64,000 nt of DNA from Pseudomonas farris (GCF_019145235.1 NZ_JAHSTV010000014.1:62001-126000), one strand, 5' to 3'; positions 7,074 through 15,834 are shown, numbered from the stretch's first letter. The notes: generated by a model from the sequence alone, not told the origin. Program-made: numbers and translations.

Positions 7074-8528
7074 ATGGCGTTGCCGACCTTACGGATCATT
7101 GGTTTCATCATCGGCATCTTCCTGATCACGCTGGCCATCGCCATGGTCGTGCCCATGGCCACCCTGGTGATCTTCGAGCGCACCAGCGACCTGCCGTCGT
7201 TCCTCTGGGCGAGCATGATCACCTTTGTCGCCGGTCTGGCCCTGGTGATACCGGGGCGCCCCGAGCACATCCATCTGCGCCCGCGAGACATGTACCTGCT
7301 GACCGTCAGCAGCTGGCTGGTGGTGTGCATTTTCGCCGCTCTGCCGTTCCTGCTGACCCAGCACATCAGCTACACCGACTCGTTCTTCGAAAGCATGTCC
7401 GGCATCACCGCCACCGGTGCGACGGTGCTCAATGGCCTGGACAACATGTCTCCCGGCATCCTGATGTGGCGTTCATTGCTGCACTGGATCGGTGGCATCG
7501 GCTTTATCGGCATGGCGGTAGCGATTTTGCCATTGCTGCGCATCGGTGGCATGCGGCTGTTTCAGACCGAGTCGTCGGACCGTTCCGAAAAGGTCATGCC
7601 CCGTTCGCATATGGTGGCGCGTTTGATCGTTGCGGCCTACGTCGGCATCACCATTCTCGGCAGCCTGGCGTTCTGGTGGGCTGGAATGAGCCCGTTTGAT
7701 GCCATCAATCACGCGATGTCGGCGATTTCCACCGGCGGTTTCTCCACCTCCGACCAGTCCCTCGCCAAGTGGCCGGAACCTGCGGTGCATTGGGTCGCCG
7801 TCGTCATCATGATTCTCGGTGCCCTACCGTTCACCCTGTACGTAGCGACCCTGCGCGGTAACCGTCGGGCCTTGATCAAGGATGAACAGGTTCAAGGCCT
7901 GCTTGGCATGTTGCTGGTGACCTGGCTGGTGCTAGGCACCTGGTACTGGTGGACTACTCAGCTGCATTGGCTGGAAGCCTTGCGGCATGTGGCGCTGAAC
8001 GTGACGTCGGTAGTGACCACCACCGGTTTTGCACTGGGGGACTACAGCCTGTGGGGCAACTTCTCACTGATGCTGTTCTTTTATCTGGGGTTTGTTGGCG
8101 GCTGCTCGGGTTCGACCGCTGGCGGGATCAAGATTTTCCGTTTTCAGGTTGCCTACATTCTGCTCAAGGCCAACCTTAACCAGTTGATTCACCCGCGCGC
8201 GGTGATCAAGCAGAAATACAACGGCCACCGTCTCGACGAAGAGATCGTGCGCTCGATCCTGACCTTTTCGTTTTTCTTCGCCATCACCATTTGCGTCATC
8301 GCGCTGCTGCTGTCGCTACTGGGCGTGGACTGGATGACCGCGCTTACCGGCGCGGCCGCCACGGTGTCTGGCGTAGGCCCGGGGCTTGGCGAAACGATTG
8401 GCCCGGCGGGTAACTTCGCCAGCCTGCCGGATGCCGCGAAGTGGATTCTCTCGTTCGGCATGCTGCTGGGCCGGCTGGAGATCATTACGGTGTTTGTTCT
8501 GTGTATCCCGGCGTTCTGGCGTCACTGA
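7074..8528 (+). CDS. trkH: Trk-type K+ transport subunit
   Basis: A 484-residue K+-translocating subunit of the Trk/Ktr system, acting in the inner membrane with the cytosolic NAD-binding TrkA. Seen: four M1-P-M2 repeats with selectivity-filter glycines in SGITATGATVL, SAISTGGFSTSD, VVTTTGFALGD and ATVSGVGPGLGETIGP, and the GGCSGSTAGGIKIFR segment typical of TrkH. I chose ATG 7074; the open frame extends upstream but that stretch has no ribosome site, and 484 residues fits the family. Its last 44 bases overlap the end of the convergent AraC gene. Confidence 0.95.
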   Translation: MALPTLRIIGFIIGIFLITLAIAMVVPMATLVIFERTSDLPSFLWASMITFVAGLALVIPGRPEHIHLRPRDMYLLTVSSWLVVCIFAALPFLLTQHISYTDSFFESMSGITATGATVLNGLDNMSPGILMWRSLLHWIGGIGFIGMAVAILPLLRIGGMRLFQTESSDRSEKVMPRSHMVARLIVAAYVGITILGSLAFWWAGMSPFDAINHAMSAISTGGFSTSDQSLAKWPEPAVHWVAVVIMILGALPFTLYVATLRGNRRALIKDEQVQGLLGMLLVTWLVLGTWYWWTTQLHWLEALRHVALNVTSVVTTTGFALGDYSLWGNFSLMLFFYLGFVGGCSGSTAGGIKIFRFQVAYILLKANLNQLIHPRAVIKQKYNGHRLDEEIVRSILTFSFFFAITICVIALLLSLLGVDWMTALTGAAATVSGVGPGLGETIGPAGNFASLPDAAKWILSFGMLLGRLEIITVFVLCIPAFWRH

Positions 8529-9546
8529 TCGGCAGGGGCGCTTCCATCAGCCGCGTCCGGTATTCGCCGGGGGTGGAATCGAACCAGCGGCGGAAGGCGC
8601 GGAAGAAGTTGCTCGGATCGGCAAACCCCAGCAGGTAGGCAATTTCCAGCAAGGTCATGTTCGGTTGCGCCAGGTATTGCTCGGCCAGTTCACGTCGGGT
8701 GTCATCCAGCAACGTCTGAAAACTCGTGCCCTCTTCCTGCAAGCGACGCTGCAAGGTGCGTTGCGACAAGTGCAGCGTCTGGGCCACCGCATCGCGCTTG
8801 GGTTCGCCCTGGGGCAGCAGACGGCATAACACCTGCCGTGCCTTGTGGGTCACGCGGCTCTCGGAAAACCGCGCCAGATACTCGCCGGCAAACCGGTCGT
8901 GGAGCCGCGCCATGGCCTCGTTGGCGGTGGGCAGCGGTGCCTCCATGTCGGCGCGCTCGAAGATCAAGGCGTCATAAGGTGCGTTGAACATCAACGGGGC
9001 GTGGAAGGCTTGTTTATAGGGTTCAAGATCAACGGGGTCATCGCCTTGCAGCAAGACCTTGCGCGGCTGGAGCGCGCGGCCGGTCAGCCAGCCGCAAAGT
9101 GCCAGTGCGCAGGCCATTGATGCTTCGGCACTCTGTCGGGTCGGCGGCAGGTGATCGCCATGGACCGTCAGAATCAGCGCATAACCCTCATCCAGCAATC
9201 GGAAACTCAAGTCGGCACTTTCGGCGATGATTCGCTGATAACGCACCAGACGTTGAAAGCCTTCGGCCAGGGTCTGACTGGACATCAAGGCATAACCGGC
9301 GACATGGAAGGACGCCGGTCGCACCACCTTGCCCATGTTCAGGCCGATCGCCGGGTTGCCGGACAGCTCGACCGCGCGCTGCCAGAGCCGCGTCATGGAA
9401 TCTTGCGGGAAGCGCGCATCCGGATCATCCAGTGCTGCATAGTCGAGCCCTAGCTGCTTGAACAGAACCCGGCAATCCAGGCCGTCCATTTCCAGTGCTT
9501 TGACAATCCCCATCGCCCAGCTTGCAGAAGTCGTTCGTTCGCTCAT
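8485..9546 (-). CDS. AraC-family transcriptional regulator (arabinose-binding-like N-terminal domain)
   Basis: A 353-residue regulator. An N-terminal ligand-binding-type domain (about 1-230, PF12625-like, as in OruR/ArgR-type AraC proteins) is followed by a C-terminal AraC DNA-binding domain with two helix-turn-helices: DAVAQTLHLSQRTLQRRLQEEG and LLEIAYLLGFADPSNFFRAF. The ligand is unknown. ATG 9546 (MSERTTSASWAMG) was chosen over an upstream GTG because family similarity starts there. It converges on trkH and overlaps its 3' end by 44 bases. No operon partner is visible; the divergent gene is a small membrane protein. Confidence 0.9.
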   Translation of the reverse strand: MSERTTSASWAMGIVKALEMDGLDCRVLFKQLGLDYAALDDPDARFPQDSMTRLWQRAVELSGNPAIGLNMGKVVRPASFHVAGYALMSSQTLAEGFQRLVRYQRIIAESADLSFRLLDEGYALILTVHGDHLPPTRQSAEASMACALALCGWLTGRALQPRKVLLQGDDPVDLEPYKQAFHAPLMFNAPYDALIFERADMEAPLPTANEAMARLHDRFAGEYLARFSESRVTHKARQVLCRLLPQGEPKRDAVAQTLHLSQRTLQRRLQEEGTSFQTLLDDTRRELAEQYLAQPNMTLLEIAYLLGFADPSNFFRAFRRWFDSTPGEYRTRLMEAPLPISDARTPGYTEQTP

Positions 9547-9704
9547 GGCGTTTTCTACGTGATGGCCGCATGCCACGACCCAAGACCCAAGGATAGTAAA
9601 GTGGCGCCTATTGTCACTGGCTGATACCAATGATCACTCTAGACTTAAATAAGCTACCCGCAGAACAACTTGTCGCGTGAACAGCCACCACAGAGATCGC
9701 AGTC

Positions 9705-10016
9705 GTGGAAAACATCAAACGCTTCAACAATTTCGCTGAGTTTTACCCGTATTACCTCAGCGAACATCGCAACAGCACCTGTCGACGATTGCACTTTGTC
9801 GGCACCTCCCTGGTTATTTTCATTCTGGCGCTGACCATCGGCAACGGCGCGTGGTGGATGTTGCTGGCCCTGCCGCTGGCCGGTTACAGCTTCGCCTGGG
9901 TCGGGCATTTCTTCTTCGAGAAGAATCGTCCTGCCACCTTTCAGCATCCTCTTTACAGCCTGCTCGGCGACTTCGTCATGTACCGCGACATGATTCTGGG
10001 TCGCGTGGCGTTCTAG
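9705..10016 (+). CDS. DUF962 / Mpo1-like membrane protein
   Basis: A 103-residue protein of the DUF962 (Mpo1/YGL010w) family. The yeast member is a 2-hydroxy fatty-acid dioxygenase; the bacterial role is untested. Seen: YYLSEHRNSTCRRLHFVGTS, two hydrophobic helices, then FAWVGHFFFEKNRPATFQHP and LLGDFVMYRDM. The conserved His residues (SEHRN, RRLHFVG, VGHFFFEKN, FQHP) match the proposed iron ligands of Mpo1. GTG 9705 is the start that keeps the conserved N-terminus; its ribosome site is weak. Read as a probable iron-dependent lipid oxygenase, by inference. Confidence 0.85.
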   Translation: MENIKRFNNFAEFYPYYLSEHRNSTCRRLHFVGTSLVIFILALTIGNGAWWMLLALPLAGYSFAWVGHFFFEKNRPATFQHPLYSLLGDFVMYRDMILGRVAF

Positions 10017-10115
10017 GCTCCATTGGCCACAAAAGCGTTTTGAGCAGCCAATGCAGCCTTGGATCCAAGTCCTACACTCAATACATCCCTTTCGATCAGA
10101 ACAAGAGGATAGCCG

Positions 10116-10706
10116 ATGAATGTCCATGCCCGTTTTACCCATATGCAGGACGGGACGCAGGAAGACTGGGCGATCATCGCCGCAGATTTCAGCGCCTATG
10201 CCCGGCAATTGCCTAAACGGATCGTGGCGCACCTGAAGTTACTGGAGGGGGATTTTGGCGGTTTCCCGGTGGATCGCCTGACCCACTCCCTGCAAACCGC
10301 CAGCCGCGCCTGGCGCGATGGTCGCGACGAAGAATACGTGGTCTGCGCCCTGCTCCATGACATCGGCGACACACTGGGCTCCTACAATCACCCGGACATC
10401 GCGGCGGCGATCCTCAAGCCGTTCGTCAGCGCCGAGAACCTGTGGATGGTGGAGAAGCACGGGATTTTCCAAGGGTATTACTTCTTTCATCACCTGGGCA
10501 TGGACCGGCATTTGCGCGAGCAATTCAGCGGTCATCCGCAGTATCAGGCGACCATCGAATTTTGCGCCCGGTACGATGCGGCGGCGTTTGATCCAGCGTA
10601 CGACACGCTGCCGCTGAGCTTCTTCGAACCAATGGTGGAACGGCTGTTTGCGCAGCCGAAGAATTCGATTTACAAGGCGGCGATGGAAGAGCACGCGCCG
10701 GCCTGA
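10116..10706 (+). CDS. HD-domain protein, possible diiron oxygenase type
   Basis: A 196-residue HD-domain protein. Seen: H in RLTHSLQTASRAWRDG, the HD pair in VCALLHDIGDTLG, then H in SYNHPDIAAAIL, H in VEKHGIFQGYYFFHHLG, and C-terminal YDAAAFDPAYDTLPLSFFEP. This extended set of His residues after the HD pair resembles the PhnZ/MIOX-like HD oxygenases more than HD phosphohydrolases, but I cannot prove the chemistry. ATG 10116 follows AAGAGGATAGCCG. It stands alone between a DUF962 gene and a REP element. The substrate is unknown. Confidence 0.8.
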   Translation: MNVHARFTHMQDGTQEDWAIIAADFSAYARQLPKRIVAHLKLLEGDFGGFPVDRLTHSLQTASRAWRDGRDEEYVVCALLHDIGDTLGSYNHPDIAAAILKPFVSAENLWMVEKHGIFQGYYFFHHLGMDRHLREQFSGHPQYQATIEFCARYDAAAFDPAYDTLPLSFFEPMVERLFAQPKNSIYKAAMEEHAPA

Positions 10707-10734
10707 TGAATGTCGGGGACCGCTGCGCGGTCCA

Positions 10735-10827
10735 TTCGCGAGCAAGCCCGCTCCCACATTGGATCGTCGGTGGTCACAAATATTGTGTTCACCGACGATC
10801 CAATGTGGGAGCGGGCTTGCTCGCGAA
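10735..10827. repeat. REP doublet with 38-bp perfect arms (outward heads)
   Basis: Arms 10735-10772 and 10790-10827 are perfect inverted copies of 38 bases, covering the REP core plus a further 16 bases of unique sequence. The 17-base loop itself holds CACAA-ATA-TTGTG. It lies between convergent genes and may act as a bidirectional terminator. Confidence 0.9.
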
Positions 10828-10859
10828 GAGGCCCGACCAGACACTCCATTTCTCGCAGG

Positions 10860-11675
10860 TTATACCGGCTCCACGACCTTAACCGCCTTCAACTCGGCCT
10901 CCCGCGCTTGGGCATCGGCCAACCGATACAACTCGATCGACCCATCCCAATGCTCGATCAGCGCCGTGCACGACTCCACCCAATCCCCGCAATTGAGGTA
11001 ATCCACCTCGCCGACCTTACGAATCTCGGCATGGTGAATGTGCCCGCACACCACCCCGTGCAGCTCGCGTTTGACGCATTCGTGGGCGATGGCTTCTTCA
11101 AAGTCGCTGATGAAACTGACGGCGGTCTTGACCTTGTGTTTGAGGTACGCCGACAGCGACCAGTAGCCGTAGCCATAACGGGCACGCCAATGGTTGAGCC
11201 AGCGGTTGAGCGTCAGGGTGAATTCGTAGGCCGAATCGCCGAGAAACGCCAGCCAGCGGTGGTAGCGGGTGATCACGTCGAACTGGTCGCCATGAATCAC
11301 CAACAGATGACGGCCATCGGCGGTCACGTGCACGGCTTCGTCCACCAACTGAATATTGCCCAAAATCAGCTTCGAATAACGGCGCAGGAATTCGTCATGG
11401 TTGCCGGTGACGTAGATCACTTCTGTGCCGCGCTTGCTCATGGTCAGCAGGCGACGGATTACATTGGTGTGCGCCTGGGGCCAATACATGCCGCTGCGCA
11501 GTTTCCAGCCGTCGATGATGTCGCCGACCAGGTAGATCTTGTCGGTGTGATAGCCCTTGAGAAACTGCGACAGGTGTTCGGCCTGGCAGTCCCGTGTGCC
11601 CAAATGCACATCGGAAATCCACAAGGTCCGCACACGTTGCTTACGGCTGGGTTTGGCGAGCTCGGCGCTGGTCAT
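10860..11675 (-). CDS. UDP-2,3-diacylglucosamine diphosphatase-like metallophosphoesterase (LpxH-type)
   Basis: A 271-residue calcineurin-like phosphoesterase. Metal-site motifs in order: ISDVHLGTRDC, LVGDIIDGWKL, VTGNHDEFLRRY, LVIHGDQFDVI and VVCGHIHHAEI. LpxH hydrolyses UDP-2,3-diacylglucosamine in lipid A synthesis at the inner membrane. This protein is longer than E. coli LpxH (240) and belongs to the LpxH2-like group seen beside canonical LpxH in pseudomonads, so its real substrate is uncertain. ATG 11675 follows GAGG; a TTG six bases upstream is less likely. It converges on the HD-domain gene over a REP doublet and is divergent from the AraC gene. Confidence 0.85.
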   Translation of the reverse strand: MTSAELAKPSRKQRVRTLWISDVHLGTRDCQAEHLSQFLKGYHTDKIYLVGDIIDGWKLRSGMYWPQAHTNVIRRLLTMSKRGTEVIYVTGNHDEFLRRYSKLILGNIQLVDEAVHVTADGRHLLVIHGDQFDVITRYHRWLAFLGDSAYEFTLTLNRWLNHWRARYGYGYWSLSAYLKHKVKTAVSFISDFEEAIAHECVKRELHGVVCGHIHHAEIRKVGEVDYLNCGDWVESCTALIEHWDGSIELYRLADAQAREAELKAVKVVEPV

Positions 11676-11811
11676 GGGCAACCCTCAGGACAAGTTTTGG
11701 CAAGCTTGCGCCGGTCGGGTTAATTGCCCATGACAGTGGCAAGTCAGTCTTGTGACAGCGCGAGTCAGCCCGTACCCGGTGTAGACTGGCGACCTGCACA
11801 GGAGACCTGCG

Positions 11812-12570
11812 ATGAGACCGATCCTCACGCTACGCCAGTACACCCACGACCTGATCGTCCACAGCCACGACCACGCGCAACTGGTGTTCGGGCTGTCGGG
11901 CGCGCTGGATTTCGAGGTCGACGGTCGTGGCAGTCAGGTGGTGCAACAGAGTTTCGTAGTCGTGCCGTCCGGTTTTCATCATGCCTGCGGCAGCGCCAAC
12001 GGCAGTCGTTGCCTGGTGCTGGATGTGCCGAGCGACCAATGGGTTTCGCAGTCCCTTGGCGATCACGCCGAGGCCAGCCGCCGCATGCTCGACAACGCTG
12101 GGCGCCTGCCCCTGGACGCCGGGCAAAGCCAATTGGTCAGTTGGCTGGCGGGGAGTCAGGTCAGTGATCCGCTGATTGCGCAGCAAGGTGCAGTGCTGTT
12201 GCTGGCCAGTTTGAACAACGCCAAACCCGACAGTGTGGGCGGTCGGCGTCTGCCTTATGCGGCGCTGAATGCACACATCGATCAATACGCGGCCTATCCA
12301 CTGCAAGTCGCCGATCTGGCGCGCATTGCCGGGCTGTCCAGTGCGCGATTGCACGCACGGTTCGTGGTGGAATGCGGGCAGACGCCGATGGACTACATTC
12401 GCAGTCGTCGGCTGCACATTGCCGTGAGCCTGTTGCGCGATTCGGCGTTGCCCATTGGCGAAATCGCCTGTCGGGTCGGTTACAGCTCGCAGAGTGCGTT
12501 CGCCGCGGCCGTGTTGCGCGAGTTCGGTGCCTCACCCGGTAAATTGCGCCGCGAGGCTGGCGACAAATGA
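11812..12570 (+). CDS. AraC-family transcriptional regulator (cupin N-terminus)
   Basis: A 252-residue AraC regulator with a cupin-like N-terminal sensor (about 10-100; HSHDHAQLVFGLSGALDFEV and VVVPSGFHHACG give the typical His positions) and a C-terminal double helix-turn-helix (LQVADLARIAGLSSARLHAR and IGEIACRVGYSSQSAFAAAV). ATG 11812 follows CAGGAGACCTGCG. The DMT exporter gene 171 bases downstream on the same strand is a plausible target, as this regulator-exporter pairing is common, but a REP element lies between them. The effector is unknown. Confidence 0.9.
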   Translation: MRPILTLRQYTHDLIVHSHDHAQLVFGLSGALDFEVDGRGSQVVQQSFVVVPSGFHHACGSANGSRCLVLDVPSDQWVSQSLGDHAEASRRMLDNAGRLPLDAGQSQLVSWLAGSQVSDPLIAQQGAVLLLASLNNAKPDSVGGRRLPYAALNAHIDQYAAYPLQVADLARIAGLSSARLHARFVVECGQTPMDYIRSRRLHIAVSLLRDSALPIGEIACRVGYSSQSAFAAAVLREFGASPGKLRREAGDK

Positions 12571-12612
12571 CGCGAGTCTGGCGACAGACATAATCGGCTC
12601 AGCACGATTCAA

Positions 12613-12711
12613 TGTAGGAGCTGGCGAAGGCTGCGATCTTTTGACCTTGTTTTTGGAGATCAAGATCAAAAGATCGTCCGAACGCGGCCCGAGCCTTCGG
12701 CAGCTCCTACA
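12613..12711. repeat. REP-type palindrome, GTAGGAGCTG family
   Basis: TGTAGGAGCTGGCGAAGGCTGCGATCTTTTGA-type head on the left and its inverse (CAGCTCCTACA) on the right, imperfectly matched. It shares its head with 4071-4163 and 27349-27407. Confidence 0.8.
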
Positions 12712-12740
12712 CATTTGTTCGTTTGTCGTTAAGGATTGCA

Positions 12741-13634
12741 ATGACTCCCCGTACCGCCCTTGGCGCTCTGCATATCGGTGCACTGATGTTCGGCCTGACT
12801 GGCGTATTCGGCAAACTCGCCGCTGCCTCGCCGGCCATCATCGTGTTCGGCCGTGCCGCGTTTGCCGTCCTCGCCCTGACGTTTTTCGCACGGTTCGCCA
12901 GCAATACCCGTTGGCAGAAACTCGATGCAGTGGACCTGCGCCGCCTGCTGCTCAGCGGTTTGCTGCTGACCGGGCACTGGGTGAGTTTTTTCATCGCGGT
13001 GAAGGTGGCCGGGGTGGCGATCGCGACCCTGGGTTTTGCCAGTTTCCCGGCGTTTACCGTGGTCCTCGAAGGACTGATCTTCCGCGAGCGCATCCGCGCC
13101 AATGAAATCCTGCTGGTGGTGCTGGTCAGTATTGGACTGGTACTGGTCACGCCGGATTTCGATCTGGCCAGCGGCGCCACCACTGGCCTGTTGTGGGCGG
13201 TGGCTTCCGGCTTGCTGTTCGCCCTGCTGTCTCTGACCAACCGCGCCAGCTCCGGACGAACTCCGCCGGTGCAGGCTGCTCTGTGTCAGAACGTGGTGGT
13301 TGCGATCTGCCTGCTGCCGGTGGCGGCGCCGCAGTTGAGCGAAGTGCGCGCCATCGACTGGTTGTGGATCGGACTGCTCGGGGTGTTCTGCACCGGCGTC
13401 GCCCACAGCCTGTTCGTCGCCAGCCTGGCGGTGATCAAAGCCCGGACTGCGTCAGTGGTGTTTGCTCTGGAGCCGGTTTACGGCATCACTCTGGCTTGGC
13501 TGTTGTTTGACGAAAACCCGACCCTGCGCATGTTGATCGGCGGTGCACTGATTATCGTGGCTATCGTGGTCTCGAGCCGGTTGTCCGGCAGTTCAAGCAA
13601 GAACGCCGTGGCGGCAGAAGCCGCGTCTCACTGA
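12741..13634 (+). CDS. DMT/EamA-family membrane exporter
   Basis: A 297-residue drug/metabolite transporter with ten predicted membrane helices in two EamA repeats. Repeat 1 covers about 8-135 (IGALMFGLTGVFGKLAAASP opens it); repeat 2 covers about 150-280 (GLLWAVASGLLFALLSLTNR opens it; ARTASVVFALEPVYGITLAW is the conserved end motif). The substrate cannot be read from sequence; family members export amino acids, metabolites or drugs. ATG 12741 follows TAAGGATTGCA. The frame is open upstream for six codons without a ribosome site. The convergent SelW-like gene overlaps its end by seven bases. Confidence 0.9.
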   Translation: MTPRTALGALHIGALMFGLTGVFGKLAAASPAIIVFGRAAFAVLALTFFARFASNTRWQKLDAVDLRRLLLSGLLLTGHWVSFFIAVKVAGVAIATLGFASFPAFTVVLEGLIFRERIRANEILLVVLVSIGLVLVTPDFDLASGATTGLLWAVASGLLFALLSLTNRASSGRTPPVQAALCQNVVVAICLLPVAAPQLSEVRAIDWLWIGLLGVFCTGVAHSLFVASLAVIKARTASVVFALEPVYGITLAWLLFDENPTLRMLIGGALIIVAIVVSSRLSGSSSKNAVAAEAASH

Positions 13635-13915
13635 GTGCGGTCGTTGTGGCCCAGGTCGCGGTCCGGATCGATCTGATCGCGGACTCGCTGCTTGAGCACC
13701 TTGGCCTCGGGAAAACCACCATCGGCCTTGCGCTCCCAAAGCTGCACATCGTCACAGAAAATGTGAAAAACCCCACCGGTGCCGGGCACCAGGGACACTT
13801 TGCCCAAGTCATCGCCGAAGGTGCTGAGCAGTTCCTGGGCCAGCCACGCGGCGCGCAACAGCCATTGGCATTGCGTGCAATAGGTGATGACGATTTCCGG
13901 TTTACATGCGGTCAT
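13628..13915 (-). CDS. SelT/SelW/SelH-family (Rdx) selenoprotein-W-like protein
   Basis: A 95-residue Rdx-family protein with a thioredoxin-like fold. Seen: the redox motif CTQC in IVITYCTQCQWLLRAAWLAQ (a cysteine form of the CxxU site), GTGGVFHIFCDDVQLWERK, and FPEAKVLKQRVRDQI. No selenocysteine codon is present. Proposed role: thiol redox partner; its targets are unknown. ATG 13915 was chosen (MTACKPE) over an upstream TTG. It converges with the DMT gene, sharing seven bases at the stops. Confidence 0.9.
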   Translation of the reverse strand: MTACKPEIVITYCTQCQWLLRAAWLAQELLSTFGDDLGKVSLVPGTGGVFHIFCDDVQLWERKADGGFPEAKVLKQRVRDQIDPDRDLGHNDRTQ

Positions 13916-14022
13916 GATTGGCAAAGTTCCTGAGCCTGAGGGGCAATAGCGGTAAAGTGCGCTTCAGCGTCGGTGTTAATGATGCGGACGAACAGGCGGT
14001 TTCACAGGAGCGAGGCCAGGTG

Positions 14023-15834
14023 TTATCGAATACCGGCCAACAGCGTCCGGGCCGTCTCCTTGAGCGGTTCATCGCCTTCCTTGAGTAGCTCGTTAAGCAA
14101 CTCGATGGCGCTGTCCAGATCGCCGTCGTCGATGCAGGTCTGGGCCTGTTCAAGTTTACCCGCACTGCTAGGCCCCGCCGGTTCAAGATCCATCAATTCA
14201 GCACTGAGCGGCTCAAGCTCCAGCGGCTGGCCGGGATCGCTGAACTCGTTGAGAAAGGCCTCGTCCAGAGACTGAGCGTCAGGTTCGGCGATCCACTCAA
14301 GCTCGGGCTCGTCCAGCGTCGGCTCCTCGGGCATTTCGAAGACATCGGGCAACACATGCAGATTCGAAGTGAACCCGGAGTCGTCTACCTGCTCTGACTC
14401 ATTCGACGGTTTAGCGCTGGATGATGAGTTTTCGAAGGGACTGATCAGGTCCCAATTCGAATCCATCGACAGGTCATCGAGGTTCAACTGGAACTCATCG
14501 CTCGGTGCCGCTTCAGGGATTGCAAGCGTGGGAGGAACCACTGCCACGGCAGCGACCACCGGTGCGGCGCTGATCAGTTTCGGATGGCGGGCGCGGATGT
14601 CCTGAAGTTGCTGTGCATCGAACCCGGCGTCTCGCAGGCTACTTTCTTGCGCATCATAAGCTTGGACGTCGCCCTGTTTACCGAGGACTTCCAACAACTG
14701 CACAGCCAGATCGGTGCGCTGAGGTTCCCTGACCAATGCATCTCGCAACAAACCGGCTGCCTCGGACAAACGGCCATACGCCAGATAGATACCCACCCCT
14801 TCCAGCACGTCGCCTGCGGGAATCTCTTCGGCCGCTCCGGCTAGCGGTTGCGGCCGGGGCGCCGGACTGGCCGGTTCTGTTGCGCGGCTGAGCACCGATT
14901 CATGACGCGACGGCAGCACGGGTAACGGCTCGGGCTGGACCTGAGCCTGAACCTGCTGTCGTTGACGGCGAATGAATACACCAAGCAACGCCAACGCCAC
15001 CACCGCCAGCAACCCGATGATCAGTAGCCACGGAGTCGGTTCAGACTCCTCTACGACAACGGAAACCGGTGCCGTCACCTGGGGAGCGACCGGCTCTACC
15101 GATGCCTGTTTGACTTCCGCCAATTGGGTTTGCAGCTCGATCACCTGCTTTTTCTGGCCGGCGATCTGCTCGTCCTGAGCCTGAAGCTTCGCATTGAGTT
15201 CATCGATGGTCTTTTGCAACTGTTGGTTCTGCAGCACGCTCGCGGCCAGTTGTTCGGCAACAGCATCATTCGCGGGCGCAGCAGCTGGTTTTTCGACATC
15301 AGGCTTGGGCGTCGCCGCCTTCGCAGCAGGTGGCGGTGCAACAGCCGGTTCGACGGACGGGAACGCGGAAGACTGAGGGCGCGGCGCGGGGTCGTCGTTG
15401 ACGGGAACAATGCCCGGCGAACCCGGCGGATCGATCAGCACTGTGTACTCGCGCAGCAAACGCCCGTTGGGCTGATTGAGCTGAACCAGAAAATTCAGGA
15501 AGGGCTCCTTGACCGGTTTGCTGGAAGTTACCCGGATCAAGCTGCGGTTGCCCCGCAGGATCGGAGTGAACTTCAGGTCGTTGAGGAAGAACACCCGTTC
15601 GACGCCAGCGCGACTGAATTCGTCCGCCGTCGCCAGGCTGACCGATAGCTCGCCCTCTTCCAGACCACCGGCGTCCACCAGGGCGATGTCGGCATTGAAC
15701 GGCTGATTCAACGCCGAATGCTGGGTGATCTCGCCCAACCCCAGCGCAGGGGCCAATGCCGAGTAAGTGACGGCACCACCGACCAGCAGCAGCCTGGTGC
15801 AACACCGCAATACAACGTGCCAACTCTCGAGCAT
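14023..15834 (-). CDS. FimV-like protein without a LysM domain
   Basis: A 603-residue envelope protein related to FimV/HubP. Seen: signal sequence; periplasmic FimV N-terminal domain (GLGEITQHSALNQPFNADIA, then VRVTSSKPVKEPFLNFLVQL-type beta segments); a Pro/Ala linker; coiled coil (about 190-245); one membrane helix (PWLLIIGLLAVVALALLGVF); an acidic cytoplasmic region; and the FimV C-terminal TPR motif (KLEQAQTCIDDGDLDSAIEL). No LysM peptidoglycan-binding motif is visible where FimV has one, and it is shorter than FimV (about 900). FimV organises cell poles and type IV pili; this paralogue's role is not established. The second ATG (15834) has AAGGG at the right spacing, so I chose it over 15840. 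Confidence 0.85.
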   Translation of the reverse strand: MLESWHVVLRCCTRLLLVGGAVTYSALAPALGLGEITQHSALNQPFNADIALVDAGGLEEGELSVSLATADEFSRAGVERVFFLNDLKFTPILRGNRSLIRVTSSKPVKEPFLNFLVQLNQPNGRLLREYTVLIDPPGSPGIVPVNDDPAPRPQSSAFPSVEPAVAPPPAAKAATPKPDVEKPAAAPANDAVAEQLAASVLQNQQLQKTIDELNAKLQAQDEQIAGQKKQVIELQTQLAEVKQASVEPVAPQVTAPVSVVVEESEPTPWLLIIGLLAVVALALLGVFIRRQRQQVQAQVQPEPLPVLPSRHESVLSRATEPASPAPRPQPLAGAAEEIPAGDVLEGVGIYLAYGRLSEAAGLLRDALVREPQRTDLAVQLLEVLGKQGDVQAYDAQESSLRDAGFDAQQLQDIRARHPKLISAAPVVAAVAVVPPTLAIPEAAPSDEFQLNLDDLSMDSNWDLISPFENSSSSAKPSNESEQVDDSGFTSNLHVLPDVFEMPEEPTLDEPELEWIAEPDAQSLDEAFLNEFSDPGQPLELEPLSAELMDLEPAGPSSAGKLEQAQTCIDDGDLDSAIELLNELLKEGDEPLKETARTLLAGIR

